Shown piece after piece: positions 1 through 7,424 of a stretch of 16,532 nt of DNA. The stretch comes from an uncultured Lachnospiraceae bacterium (GTDB lineage: Bacteria > Bacillota > Clostridia > Lachnospirales > Lachnospiraceae). The stretch spans positions 1 to 16,532 of the forward strand of contig CAKSAI010000037.1 of the NCBI GenBank assembly GCA_934434905.1, in the 5' to 3' direction. The translations under genes were made by a program, and so were the position numbers. The notes beneath the pieces were generated by a model, which saw nothing but the letters and a program-made list of their open reading frames with translations, had not been told where the DNA came from and ran no database searches. Numbering within the stretch: the first letter of the stretch is position 1; each line of letters opens with the position of its first letter.

Positions 1-1696
1 TCTTCGTGGCATCATAGCTCTCCGGGTGCACACTGGTAGCGTCCAGGGGATTCTTTCCGTCCGAAATGCGCATGAATCCGGCACACTGTTCATAGGCCTT
101 GGGTCCCAATTTTCCAACCTTCAGGAGCTGAGCGCGGGTCAGGAAGCGACCGTTCTCCTCCCGATAGGAAACAATATTTTTCGCAATAACCTTGGAGATA
201 CCGGAAATGTATTCCAGCAGAGAGGCGGAAGCCGTGTTCAGGTCAACGCCCACCTTGTTGACGCAGTCCTCTACTACACCGCCCAGCGCCTCGCTGAGCT
301 TCTTCTGGTTCATGTCGTGCTGGTACTGGCCCACGCCGATGGACTTGGGATCGATCTTCACCAGCTCCGCCAGCGGATCCTGCAGTCGCCGGGCGATCGA
401 CGCAGCGCTTCGCTGTCCCACATCAAACTGGGGGAATTCCTCGGTAGCCAGCTTACTGGCGGAGTATACAGAAGCCCCCGCCTCGTTTACGATCACATAC
501 TGGATAGGCCTTGGGATCTCCTTTAGAAGATCCACGATCACCTGCTCTGATTCCCGGGACGCAGTTCCGTTTCCAACAGAGATCAGGGAAATGTTGTACT
601 TCTGGATCAGCCGCTTCAAGACAAGCTTGGACTCTGCCACCTTGTTCTGGGGAGCGGTGGGATAGATCACCGTGGTATCCAGCACCTTCCCGGTGGGGTC
701 TACCACTGCCAGCTTACAGCCGGTACGGAAGGCCGGATCCCAACCCAGCACCACGCGTCCCGCAATGGGCGGCTGCATCAGCAGCTGCTCCAGGTTCTTT
801 CCGAACACCCTGATGGCTCCGTCTTCCGCCCGCTCCGTCAGCTCATTGCGTATCTCCCGCTCAATGGCCGGAGCGATCAGCCGTTTATAGCTGTCCTCCA
901 CCGTCGCCTTCAGTACAGGCGTCGTATTGGGATTTTCCCGGAGGATGATCTGCTTCTCCAGATATTGCTGGATCTGCTCCGTCGGCGCCTTGATCTTCAC
1001 CGTAAGCACCTTCTCCGCCTCGCCGCGGTTCAGGGCAAGGATACGGTGCCCGGCCAGCTTGGCAAGTCCTTCCTCAAATTCATAATACATCTCATAGACG
1101 GACTCCGCCTCCGGGTCCTTTGCCACAGAGACGATCTTTCCAGTCTTCATGGTGGTCTCCCGGATGTACTTGCGGTAATCCGCCTCATCGGAAATATTCT
1201 CCGCGATGATATCCATGGCTCCCGCAATGGCATCCTCAACCGTATTTACTTCCTTCTCCGGATCCAGGAATGCCTGTGCCTCCTGCTCAAGGGGCTTATC
1301 TGTCATCTGCAGTAAAATAATATTCGCCAGGGGCTCCAGCCCCTTCTCTTTGGCAATGGTAGCTCTGGTGCGGCGCTTCGGCCGATAGGGACGGTATAAG
1401 TCCTCCACCACCACCAGCGTCTCTGCTGCCAGAATCTGCTGCCGCAATTCCTCCGTCAGCTTGCCCTGCTCCTCAATGGTGACAAGCACCTGTTCCTTCT
1501 TCTCCTCCAGATTCCTGAGATAATTCAGCCGCTCGAAGAGATTCCGCAGCACCTCGTCGTTGAGGGATCCGGTAGCCTCCTTCCGGTAACGGGAAATAAA
1601 GGGAATGGTGTTTCCCTCGTCGATGAGCTTTACGGCGGCCTCGGCCTGACCCTTGCGGATCTTCAGTTCTTCCGCCAGCTTTGCGATGATATCCAT
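1..1696 (-). CDS. tex: Tex-family RNA-binding transcription accessory protein, C-terminus cut off by the window edge
   Basis: About 565 codons are visible; the family is usually a little over 700 residues, so roughly the last 150, including the S1 RNA-binding domain, lie outside. The start is ATG at 1696 (MDIIAKLAEELK), preceded by GAGGA 7 bases upstream. The N-terminal helical Tex region contains ISRYRKEATGSLND and DLYRPYRPKRRTRAT, both characteristic of the family. A YqgF/RNase H-like domain follows from about residue 315, with GWDPAFRTGCK around D320. A helix-hairpin-helix segment (YISGISKVIAKNIV) lies around 490-525, and HPESY appears near the edge. Tex is a cytosolic nucleic-acid-binding protein linked to transcription. 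It lies 49 bp downstream of the HEPN gene on the same strand, so read-through from that promoter is possible. The family call is very secure; its exact role in this organism is not shown here. Confidence 0.97.
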   Translation of the reverse strand, partial: MDIIAKLAEELKIRKGQAEAAVKLIDEGNTIPFISRYRKEATGSLNDEVLRNLFERLNYLRNLEEKKEQVLVTIEEQGKLTEELRQQILAAETLVVVEDLYRPYRPKRRTRATIAKEKGLEPLANIILLQMTDKPLEQEAQAFLDPEKEVNTVEDAIAGAMDIIAENISDEADYRKYIRETTMKTGKIVSVAKDPEAESVYEMYYEFEEGLAKLAGHRILALNRGEAEKVLTVKIKAPTEQIQQYLEKQIILRENPNTTPVLKATVEDSYKRLIAPAIEREIRNELTERAEDGAIRVFGKNLEQLLMQPPIAGRVVLGWDPAFRTGCKLAVVDPTGKVLDTTVIYPTAPQNKVAESKLVLKRLIQKYNISLISVGNGTASRESEQVIVDLLKEIPRPIQYVIVNEAGASVYSASKLATEEFPQFDVGQRSAASIARRLQDPLAELVKIDPKSIGVGQYQHDMNQKKLSEALGGVVEDCVNKVGVDLNTASASLLEYISGISKVIAKNIVSYREENGRFLTRAQLLKVGKLGPKAYEQCAGFMRISDGKNPLDATSVHPESYDATK

Positions 1697-1745
1697 ATTG
1701 TGTCCTCGTTTCTTTATCATTTTCTTTCGGGCATAGCCCGTGGAT

Positions 1746-2261
1746 TTAATCCAGCTTTCTTTTAAACATGATATAGTAACAGTTCAGTTCAAAATCCGTA
1801 CAGTCTCTTTTTGTCTCCGGCAGACAACGTAAAAGTTTTTCCTTCCTGGATGCCTCCAACAGTTCCTCCCGGAGTTCTCTTTTTATTCCATTTATATCAA
1901 GAAAACTACGAACTTCCTTTATCGCCTTGTCCAGCTTTCTTTTCTCCACAAGGAAATCCATATTATAGCGTGTCTCTGCTTCCCATTCACTAAGCATTTC
2001 AGAATGCTCATCCAGCCACTCTGTTATAATAAGATTCGCGCCATTATTCGTAATCATTTCCAGCAGCTTTGTTATCTTATGTGTATTCGGCACCGTCACA
2101 CCCACACACTCCAAAGCCCCTTTCAGAACCTTTTCCACAGCTTGCTGCAAATGATATGCCGCATTATTCAAAATCAGCTCATCATTATATGGCTTTTCCC
2201 ATAACATATAGGCTGTTTCAAAATCCATTCTTGCACTCCGGAACAATCTCACATCACACAT
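1746..2261 (-). CDS. HEPN-domain protein, partner of the upstream nucleotidyltransferase
   Basis: This 171-residue protein has the signature of the PF05168-type HEPN family: an all-helical start, AAYHLQQAVEKVLKGAL (about 34-50), and a T-H pair (NTHKI, about 59-63) before KLLEMI. HEPN proteins paired with MNT nucleotidyltransferases often act as RNase toxins held in check by the partner. The usual catalytic R-X4-6-H signature is not visible; the matching spot reads ETRYNMDF (R98) with no histidine at the right distance. The C-terminus beyond about residue 122 is basic and longer than in minimal HEPN proteins. The start ATG at 2261 lies 5 bases after the MNT stop codon, and its GAGAGG ribosome site sits inside the end of that gene, which implies translational coupling. 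An inactive or non-RNase HEPN is possible. Confidence 0.85.
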   Translation of the reverse strand: MCDVRLFRSARMDFETAYMLWEKPYNDELILNNAAYHLQQAVEKVLKGALECVGVTVPNTHKITKLLEMITNNGANLIITEWLDEHSEMLSEWEAETRYNMDFLVEKRKLDKAIKEVRSFLDINGIKRELREELLEASRKEKLLRCLPETKRDCTDFELNCYYIMFKRKLD

Positions 2262-2266
2262 ACTGC

Positions 2267-2611
2267 CTACCTCTCAAATAATAATAATCCCTTTTTTTCT
2301 ATCTCCTGATACAGTCTGGAATCAGAAGGCAGATTTGCAACAACGTCGACTTCACAATCCAGATCCGGGAAATGCTCTAATTTCTTATCTTTCTCATATT
2401 TTTCAATATAAATATCAATATCACTGTTACTGTTACACCGAAATTCGAGTGAACTTCCAAAAAGCACTGCTTTGCGAATGTTCTTATCCTTATACAGCGC
2501 ATGGATCAGCTTCTCTACTCTCGCCTGCATAAGCGGATGAACCCGGCTTGCAGTTTGAAAACTGACTCCTTTTATGACCGGAAAATCCCACATTTCTCTC
2601 AAATTATTCAT
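2267..2611 (-). CDS. MNT-type nucleotidyltransferase (minimal, antitoxin-like)
   Basis: This 114-residue protein carries the polymerase-beta superfamily signature G-S-X10-D-X-D: FGSS at 51-54 followed by SDIDIYIE, with aspartates D64 and D66. A likely third acidic residue is D89 in CEVDVV. MNT proteins of this size are usually encoded beside HEPN proteins, and several act as antitoxins by adding AMP to the HEPN partner. The start at 2611 (MNNLREMW) is chosen because AAGGAGGTGGGG precedes it at good spacing. An upstream in-frame ATG at 2668 would lie above the predicted promoter. The predicted promoter is at 2640-2668. The gene order MNT then HEPN, 5 bases apart, matches known modules. Whether it still modifies its partner is uncertain, because the HEPN lacks the usual target-site motif. 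Confidence 0.9.
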   Translation of the reverse strand: MNNLREMWDFPVIKGVSFQTASRVHPLMQARVEKLIHALYKDKNIRKAVLFGSSLEFRCNSNSDIDIYIEKYEKDKKLEHFPDLDCEVDVVANLPSDSRLYQEIEKKGLLLFER

Positions 2612-2639
2612 CCGAACCCCACCTCCTTCCATTGCGTTT

Positions 2640-2668
2640 ATTTTATCATACCAAAAAAAGAAAGGCAA
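2640..2668 (-). promoter_or_regulatory. Sigma-70-like promoter of the MNT/HEPN operon
   Basis: On the minus strand, TTGCCT (2668-2663) and TAAAAT (2645-2640) are separated by exactly 17 bases, with a TATGAT just upstream of the -10. Transcription would begin around 2632-2634, leaving about 20 bases of leader before the MNT start at 2611. Confidence 0.7.
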
Positions 2669-2682
2669 TTCTTTTTAAAGTC

Positions 2683-2711
2683 TTGCTTCCCGCTCCCTCG
2701 CGTGGTATCAT
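2683..2711 (+). promoter_or_regulatory. Sigma-70-like promoter of the DUF4190-like gene
   Basis: TTGCTT (2683-2688) and TATCAT (2706-2711) are 17 bases apart. Transcription would begin near 2718, about 25 bases before the ATG at 2743, which has AAAAAAGGAG as its ribosome site. It is back to back with the promoter of the MNT/HEPN pair; only 14 bases separate the two -35 boxes. Confidence 0.65.
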
Positions 2712-2742
2712 AAATCATAGCCTAAAAAAGGAGATTTTTCCA

Positions 2743-3093
2743 ATGGAATACAATCAATATGAAGATAAGCGTTCAAACAACTTTGCCACCGCCTCCATGA
2801 TCCTTGGAATTGCGGGTCTGGCTACCGGCTGCTGTGTCTATACGTCAATCATCTGCGGCGCGCTGGCCGTGATATTCGCACTGCTCTCACGGGGTGGCGA
2901 ACGCACCATGTCCTCACGGGCTAAGGCTGGGCTTGGTCTTGGAATCGCAGGCATTGTCTGCGGAATACTGATGATCGTTGCCGCCTTTGTGGTCGTGATC
3001 GTACAATACGGCAGCTTTGAAAATTATATGGAGCATTATATGGAACTGTATGAGCAGCTATTGGGTGGGTACGGGCTTCCGCAGGCACGCTAA
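2743..3093 (+). CDS. Small DUF4190-like membrane protein
   Basis: This 116-residue protein has a polar N-terminus (about 1-14) and two long hydrophobic hairpin segments at about 16-48 and 63-88. Both carry the Gly-rich pattern seen in DUF4190 proteins (ASMILGIAGLATG and KAGLGLGIAGIVCGIL), and the loop between them is charged (SRGGERTMSSRAK). A short C-terminal tail follows. The family has no firm function. The start ATG at 2743 has an AAGGAG site 8 bases upstream. The last 11 codons (LLGGYGLPQAR) are duplicated just after the stop codon, in the same frame, and that frame continues open into the AraC gene. Co-transcription with the regulator is possible but would have to pass a terminator-like hairpin. 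The membrane call is secure; the family is judged from pattern only. Confidence 0.85.
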   Translation: MEYNQYEDKRSNNFATASMILGIAGLATGCCVYTSIICGALAVIFALLSRGGERTMSSRAKAGLGLGIAGIVCGILMIVAAFVVVIVQYGSFENYMEHYMELYEQLLGGYGLPQAR

Positions 3094-3126
3094 CTGTTGG
3101 GTGGATACGGGCTCCCGCAGGCACGC
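3058..3126 (+). repeat. Tandem 33-bp direct duplication around a stop codon
   Basis: Copy 1 is 3058-3090 and copy 2 is 3094-3126, separated only by the TAA stop of the upstream gene. They differ at three positions (CTA/CTG, GGG/GGA, CTT/CTC), all synonymous third-codon positions when read in the frame of the upstream gene; each encodes LLGGYGLPQAR. Confidence 0.95.
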
Positions 3127-3152
3127 CGCCCGCCGGCTGCGGGTATTTCTTT
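3114..3152 (+). terminator. Terminator- or attenuator-like hairpin before the AraC gene
   Basis: CCCGCAG (3114-3120) pairs with CTGCGGG (3137-3143), enclosing a GC-rich loop that can pair further (GCCG with CGGC). A T-rich run, TATTTCTTT, follows. It lies between the DUF4190-like stop codon and the AraC ribosome site, so it may end the first transcript or attenuate read-through into the regulator. The T-run is interrupted, so efficiency is uncertain. Confidence 0.5.
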
Positions 3153-3171
3153 AAAACGAAGGAGGCTGCCA

Positions 3172-4032
3172 ATGGATAACAGAAGCGTTTACGAGAAGAA
3201 GGTCTATGATGCCGCTCTTCCCGCCGAATTATTCTATGAGAAGCGCCGGGATGAGGGATTATATTTCTGGTCTCACTGGCATGAGGAAGTTGAGATATTG
3301 TATGTGACAGAAGGTATGTCCAGGATCATTCTGGAGCAGCAGGAATACATTCTGAAGAAAGGCTCCATGATAATCATAAACAGCAATGAACTGCACAGTG
3401 GCTATTGTCTGCGCACCCCCTACGTATGCAGAGTTATTTCCTTTAACCCTGCCAATCTGTCCGCTGAGATTGCCTCTTCGAATATCGTATTTCAAACTCT
3501 TATAAAAAACGACGCGCAGGTGGATCATTATATCGAGCAAATGTTCCTGGAATACGAACAGCAGAAGCTGGCATACAAGGATAGCTGCAAAGCACTGCTC
3601 ACAGAGCTTCTGATCTATCTGAGCCGGAACTATGCAGCCGCCATGTTTTCCGATGCCGTCAGTGAACGGCGAAAACGAAACCTGGAACGCATGAACCAGG
3701 TTCTGCTCTATATCGAGGAACATTACCCCGAGGATCTCACAAGCAAGGAACTCGCCAATATGATGTACTTAAGCAAGGATCGGTTCGATCATCTGTTCCG
3801 TGAAAATGTGGGTGTTTCTCCCCAACAATACATCAACACAGTGCGCCTTCAGAAGGCCCGCGAACTGATCCAGGCCGGCGACAACAGCATTACCGAGATT
3901 GCCCGGATGGTGGGATTCACGGACTACAATAATTTCGGAAGGCAATTCAAGCGTACCTTCGGCTGTACGCCCAGAGAATTACAGAAAACAAAGCTGCTTA
4001 CCAAAAATCCGTCTCCAACAACACCGTCTTGA
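3172..4032 (+). CDS. AraC-family transcriptional regulator with N-terminal cupin sensor
   Basis: This 286-residue protein begins with a cupin-like sensor domain (about 15-100) showing SHWHEEVEILYV (H35, H37) and a second histidine in NSNELHSG (H75). A helical linker follows. The C-terminal double helix-turn-helix of the AraC/XylS type comprises LTSKELANMMYLSKDRF (about 189-205) and ITEIARMVGFTDYNNFGRQF (about 240-259), ending in FGCTPRELQ. The start ATG at 3172 is chosen for GAAGGAGG 7 bases upstream; the frame stays open back to a TTG at 3097, which lacks such a site. Proteins of this type usually bind a sugar in the cupin and activate a neighbouring glycan-use operon. The gene converges on the glycan operon here and overlaps its last gene by 35 bp, which makes that operon its likely target. 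This is inference from position. Confidence 0.95.
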   Translation: MDNRSVYEKKVYDAALPAELFYEKRRDEGLYFWSHWHEEVEILYVTEGMSRIILEQQEYILKKGSMIIINSNELHSGYCLRTPYVCRVISFNPANLSAEIASSNIVFQTLIKNDAQVDHYIEQMFLEYEQQKLAYKDSCKALLTELLIYLSRNYAAAMFSDAVSERRKRNLERMNQVLLYIEEHYPEDLTSKELANMMYLSKDRFDHLFRENVGVSPQQYINTVRLQKARELIQAGDNSITEIARMVGFTDYNNFGRQFKRTFGCTPRELQKTKLLTKNPSPTTPS

Positions 4033-7000
4033 TCTCATAGGGCCGGATTGCCAGGCATATATCCCCGGTATGGAACGCTTCTGTCTCCCGCTCCATCAGA
4101 TCGCTTTCTGCATAGGAACTTACCGCAAATCCAGTCTCCACTCGTACCTTGCCCTTCTCTCCGGCATACTCATGAAAACGCAGCACCAGATAGCGGCCAT
4201 CCTCTGACTTCTTCAGTGCATCCAGCTCCACATGAGCTCCACTTAATCGAACCGGTCCCTTGCCCGGCTCTGTGGGCAGGCAGAGTTTTCCTGTCAGTGC
4301 TTCCATCGGCTGATTCAAATCGAAGGCTTCCGACACAGTACCTCCATCTATAAAATCTCCTTTATGCGGGAACAACGCATAGGTAAAATCATGCTCTCCC
4401 TTATCCGCCGCATAGTCGGGGTATGTAGCAGCCTTCAGCAAGGACAGGCGCATAACATTGCCGTGAACATCATGCCCGTATTTGCAGTCATTCAAGAGGC
4501 TTACTCCATACCCACGCTCCGACAGATCCACAAAGCGGTGCGCAACACTTTCAAAACGCGCTCTTTCCCAACTGGTATTGGAATTGTTGGGACGTTTTAC
4601 ATTTCCGTACTGTATCTCATAGGTGGCACTGGTGGCCCTGATATCCACCGGGAAAGCAGCTTTCAAGAGCTTATGTGTCTCCTGCCAGTCTACATGTGTC
4701 TTGAAATCGACCCGTCGGTCATTGGCATACAGAATCATGTCTTGTGAGATGCAGGAGCTATGAAACTGCCATCTTTGGCGTATCACAGCTCTTACCGGTC
4801 CGTTCTCCACGATCCGCCGCTCCGTCAGATCAGTGATCTCCTCCATCTTCTGATAATAGAACATGTCAATGTCCCATGCGTCAAACCCAAGCGGTTTATC
4901 TTCAAACAACTGCAATACATTGCCGCAGACACCCTCTGCCAGCACCTGACAATCGTTTTCCTTATCGTATAGCTCTGCAATCTGACCGTTCGACTTTAAG
5001 ACCATATTGTAATAGCGTGTATTTATCCGCAGGCCACCCTCCAGTGTCTCCTGTATTATAGCGCAACCCTGTTCCGGTACACTGCCGGGAACTGGCTCCA
5101 GTGCCATCTTTCGCTCTCCTGTACAGTTCCGGGCTGTTCCCTGCTCCGCTTCAGGCTGCATCTCTCCGCCTGCCGGAGCCTCCTTTACGTACAGATACTT
5201 CACACCCATGGCCGGAACATCCTTAACATATGCAAAGGCGCCATCCTCGGTACACTGCACGGTCACAGGCTCGCCATCCTCGGTTACAAGCTCCACGGCC
5301 TCTGTCACAAGCTCCGTGGCTCCGGTTACAAGCTCCATGGCCTTGCTGCTGTCAGTTCCTGACTGTCCACTGCCTGTCAGCAGGGCAAGGCAACCTTCAT
5401 CCAGCCGCACAACACCGCTTCTGTCCTCTGCTGCCGCATTCACAACACTGATAACCCCGGCATTCTGATCCAGCGCTTCCTCATAGAAGTCTGTAATTAC
5501 AGCCTCAGCGATCTCCTTTGCCTTCCCATAATTCACCACAGAATCCTCATACACCTCATGAATGGAAGAACCCGGTATGATATCATGGAACTGATGCGTC
5601 AGCAGAATCTTCCAGCCCTCCGTCAGCTGTTCCTGTCTGGCCGCCTTAAGGCTTCCCGCTTTCAGTCCCTTCATGGCCGTCATCCACTCCGCCTTGCGGT
5701 ACAGCTCCTCCATACGGCGGTTCATCTTCTTATTATAGGCCTGCGAGGTATACGTACCCCGATGGAATTCCAGATACATCTCTCCATCCCAGGTAGCCAT
5801 GGGCTGCTTCGTATGCGCCACCGTCTCATGCAGCCGTCGAAAATATTCATCCGCCCGGCTGGTCTTGACACGGGGCAGCCCCGGAATCTTGTCCAGTCTC
5901 CTTCTGCGCTCCAGCATATCGCGGTTCACACCACCGCCGCCATCCCCGTAACCATAGGATATCAATATCTCCTTATTCAGCCGTTTGTCCTGATACTTCT
6001 CCCAGGCACCCTGCACGGTATCCGGATAGAGCAGCCCGTTGTAGGTGGCATAAAACCGTTCCTTCGGCTGTCCCGGATCCGGCGTGGTGATAAAATGTGC
6101 CAGCACACAGCTTCCGTCTATGCCCTTCCACCAGAAGGTGTCATTCGGCATATGGTTATACTGATTCCAGCTGATCTTGGTTGTCATAAAAGTGTCAATA
6201 CCGGACTTTTTCAGGATCTGTGGCAGCGCCCAGGAATATCCGAACACATCGGGAAGCCACAGATATTCCGGCTCCCTGCCGAATTCCTCCAGCATGAATT
6301 TCCGTCCCAGAAGAAACTGTCTTGTCAGGGATTCCCCACTGGGCAGGTTGCAGTCCGCTTCCACCCACATGCCGCCGTCGATCTCCCAGCGTCCTTCCCG
6401 TATCCGCTCCTTGATCTTCTCGTAGATCTCCGGGAAATCCTTCTTGATGAATGCATACTGCTGGGGCTGTGTATGTAAGAAATAATACTCCGGGAACTGC
6501 TCCATCAGCCGCAGTACGGAAGTGAAGGAACGTGATACCTTCTCCCTTGTGTGCTTCAGTCTCCAGAGCCATGCCGTATCGATGTGCGTATGCCCCACAC
6601 AGCTAACCTCCACCGGTGCATATTTGTACATGTCATCGATGCTTTGGTTCAGGCTGTCATCTGCCGCCCGGACGGTCTCATAGAATTCCTCACTGCCCGG
6701 TTCGGTCCAGTCTATCAACAAAAATGCCTGATCCAGCGCCTCCAGCAGATCTTGGCGTTCCGGACGATCCTCGGAGAATATACGCACTGCTCCAAGCGCC
6801 GTATCCGCCAGATAATACAGGTCATCCGCAGCCGTATCCAGCAATGCCAGATATGCCTTCCGGTAGCAGTGTACCATCTCCTTCGGCAGCCCACCGCCCT
6901 CCAGCCCGGACCACAGGCGAAAGGTCAGCGTCAGCTCCCTTCCGAAATGTTCCTTCTTAAAAAACACCTCCTGATGATTGCTGTCCACCGCCTGATAAGG

Positions 7001-7339
7001 CTTTCCGTCGATATAAAGCATCGCCTCAAAGCCGGAATTATAACCACCGCCGGTCAATCCGAAGTCAAAAACGCCGACCGACTCTGCGCACGCTGAAAGC
7101 TTCTCCCATTCTGCCGGAAGCGTCAGTCTCTTCTCCAGCCACAGATAGCGGTCACGCCCGCTCCACTGCTCCTTATGCTTAAGTGTCCCGTCCGTTACTT
7201 CCCATACCGGCATATCGGGATTCACCAGCCCCGAACAGTCCTCCTTCGCCCGGAACTCACCCAGCCTGTGCTTATCCCGATATCGGTATTTCAAAAGCTC
7301 CTTAATTCTTGCCTCCAGCTTTGCTTCTGTGTGTAACAT
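3998..7339 (-). CDS. GH38 alpha-mannosidase
   Basis: This 1113-residue protein hydrolyses alpha-mannosides. No signal peptide is visible, so it should act in the cytosol on imported glycan. The zinc-binding motif GHTHIDTAWLW sits near 249-259 (H252, D254). The catalytic nucleophile is expected at D364 in WLPDVFGYSW, and the last zinc ligand at H585 in THQFHDIIPG. The N-terminal beta domain (about 1-230) and the large C-terminal beta region match bacterial GH38 proteins. A heptad tandem repeat (ELVT-type, residues 666-693) sits in the linker after the helical domain and partly explains a length somewhat above usual. The start ATG at 7339 has GGAAGGAA upstream. It is the last gene of the operon, 85 bp after the lipoprotein gene. 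Its stop codon lies inside the convergent AraC gene. The family is certain; linkage preference (alpha-1,2/1,3/1,6) is not visible. Confidence 0.97.
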   Translation of the reverse strand: MLHTEAKLEARIKELLKYRYRDKHRLGEFRAKEDCSGLVNPDMPVWEVTDGTLKHKEQWSGRDRYLWLEKRLTLPAEWEKLSACAESVGVFDFGLTGGGYNSGFEAMLYIDGKPYQAVDSNHQEVFFKKEHFGRELTLTFRLWSGLEGGGLPKEMVHCYRKAYLALLDTAADDLYYLADTALGAVRIFSEDRPERQDLLEALDQAFLLIDWTEPGSEEFYETVRAADDSLNQSIDDMYKYAPVEVSCVGHTHIDTAWLWRLKHTREKVSRSFTSVLRLMEQFPEYYFLHTQPQQYAFIKKDFPEIYEKIKERIREGRWEIDGGMWVEADCNLPSGESLTRQFLLGRKFMLEEFGREPEYLWLPDVFGYSWALPQILKKSGIDTFMTTKISWNQYNHMPNDTFWWKGIDGSCVLAHFITTPDPGQPKERFYATYNGLLYPDTVQGAWEKYQDKRLNKEILISYGYGDGGGGVNRDMLERRRRLDKIPGLPRVKTSRADEYFRRLHETVAHTKQPMATWDGEMYLEFHRGTYTSQAYNKKMNRRMEELYRKAEWMTAMKGLKAGSLKAARQEQLTEGWKILLTHQFHDIIPGSSIHEVYEDSVVNYGKAKEIAEAVITDFYEEALDQNAGVISVVNAAAEDRSGVVRLDEGCLALLTGSGQSGTDSSKAMELVTGATELVTEAVELVTEDGEPVTVQCTEDGAFAYVKDVPAMGVKYLYVKEAPAGGEMQPEAEQGTARNCTGERKMALEPVPGSVPEQGCAIIQETLEGGLRINTRYYNMVLKSNGQIAELYDKENDCQVLAEGVCGNVLQLFEDKPLGFDAWDIDMFYYQKMEEITDLTERRIVENGPVRAVIRQRWQFHSSCISQDMILYANDRRVDFKTHVDWQETHKLLKAAFPVDIRATSATYEIQYGNVKRPNNSNTSWERARFESVAHRFVDLSERGYGVSLLNDCKYGHDVHGNVMRLSLLKAATYPDYAADKGEHDFTYALFPHKGDFIDGGTVSEAFDLNQPMEALTGKLCLPTEPGKGPVRLSGAHVELDALKKSEDGRYLVLRFHEYAGEKGKVRVETGFAVSSYAESDLMERETEAFHTGDICLAIRPYEIKTVLLETDFW
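5262..5345. repeat. Four 21-bp tandem repeats inside the GH38 gene
   Basis: The units are 5262-5282, 5283-5303, 5304-5324 and 5325-5345. Each begins GTYACARGCTC on the plus strand. Read on the coding strand they give KAMELVT, GATELVT, EAVELVT and EDGEPVT, four heptads in the linker of the mannosidase. The unit length is a multiple of three, so copy-number change would keep the frame. Confidence 0.95.
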
Positions 7340-7424
7340 ACTTCTAATTCCTTCCGTTAACGTCCTATAACAATTTCCTATATGCTTCTACGCTATAAAA
7401 TCCTCTGTAACAGCCATCTTCCTT

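Noticed and set aside
1728..1740. Small inverted repeat CGGGCATAGCCCG between the HEPN and tex genes
   Set aside because: The stem is only 5 bp, with no T-run after it on the minus strand, so it is not a convincing terminator.
2612..2668. Upstream ATG start for the MNT gene
   Set aside because: It would begin upstream of the predicted -10 box, and the strong AAGGAGG site points to 2611.
3097..3171. Upstream TTG start for the AraC gene, adding 25 residues
   Set aside because: No ribosome site precedes it, while GAAGGAGG lies before the ATG at 3172. It is kept only as evidence of the in-frame duplication.
5558..6478. Long plus-strand open frame of 306 codons
   Set aside because: It lies wholly within the GH38 gene on the other strand, whose motifs are unmistakable. 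The frame's product has no recognisable domain and no good ribosome site.
7388..7417. Nine-codon frame before the GH38 gene
   Set aside because: Its AGGA site is only about 2 bases from the ATG, too close, and nothing else supports translation.
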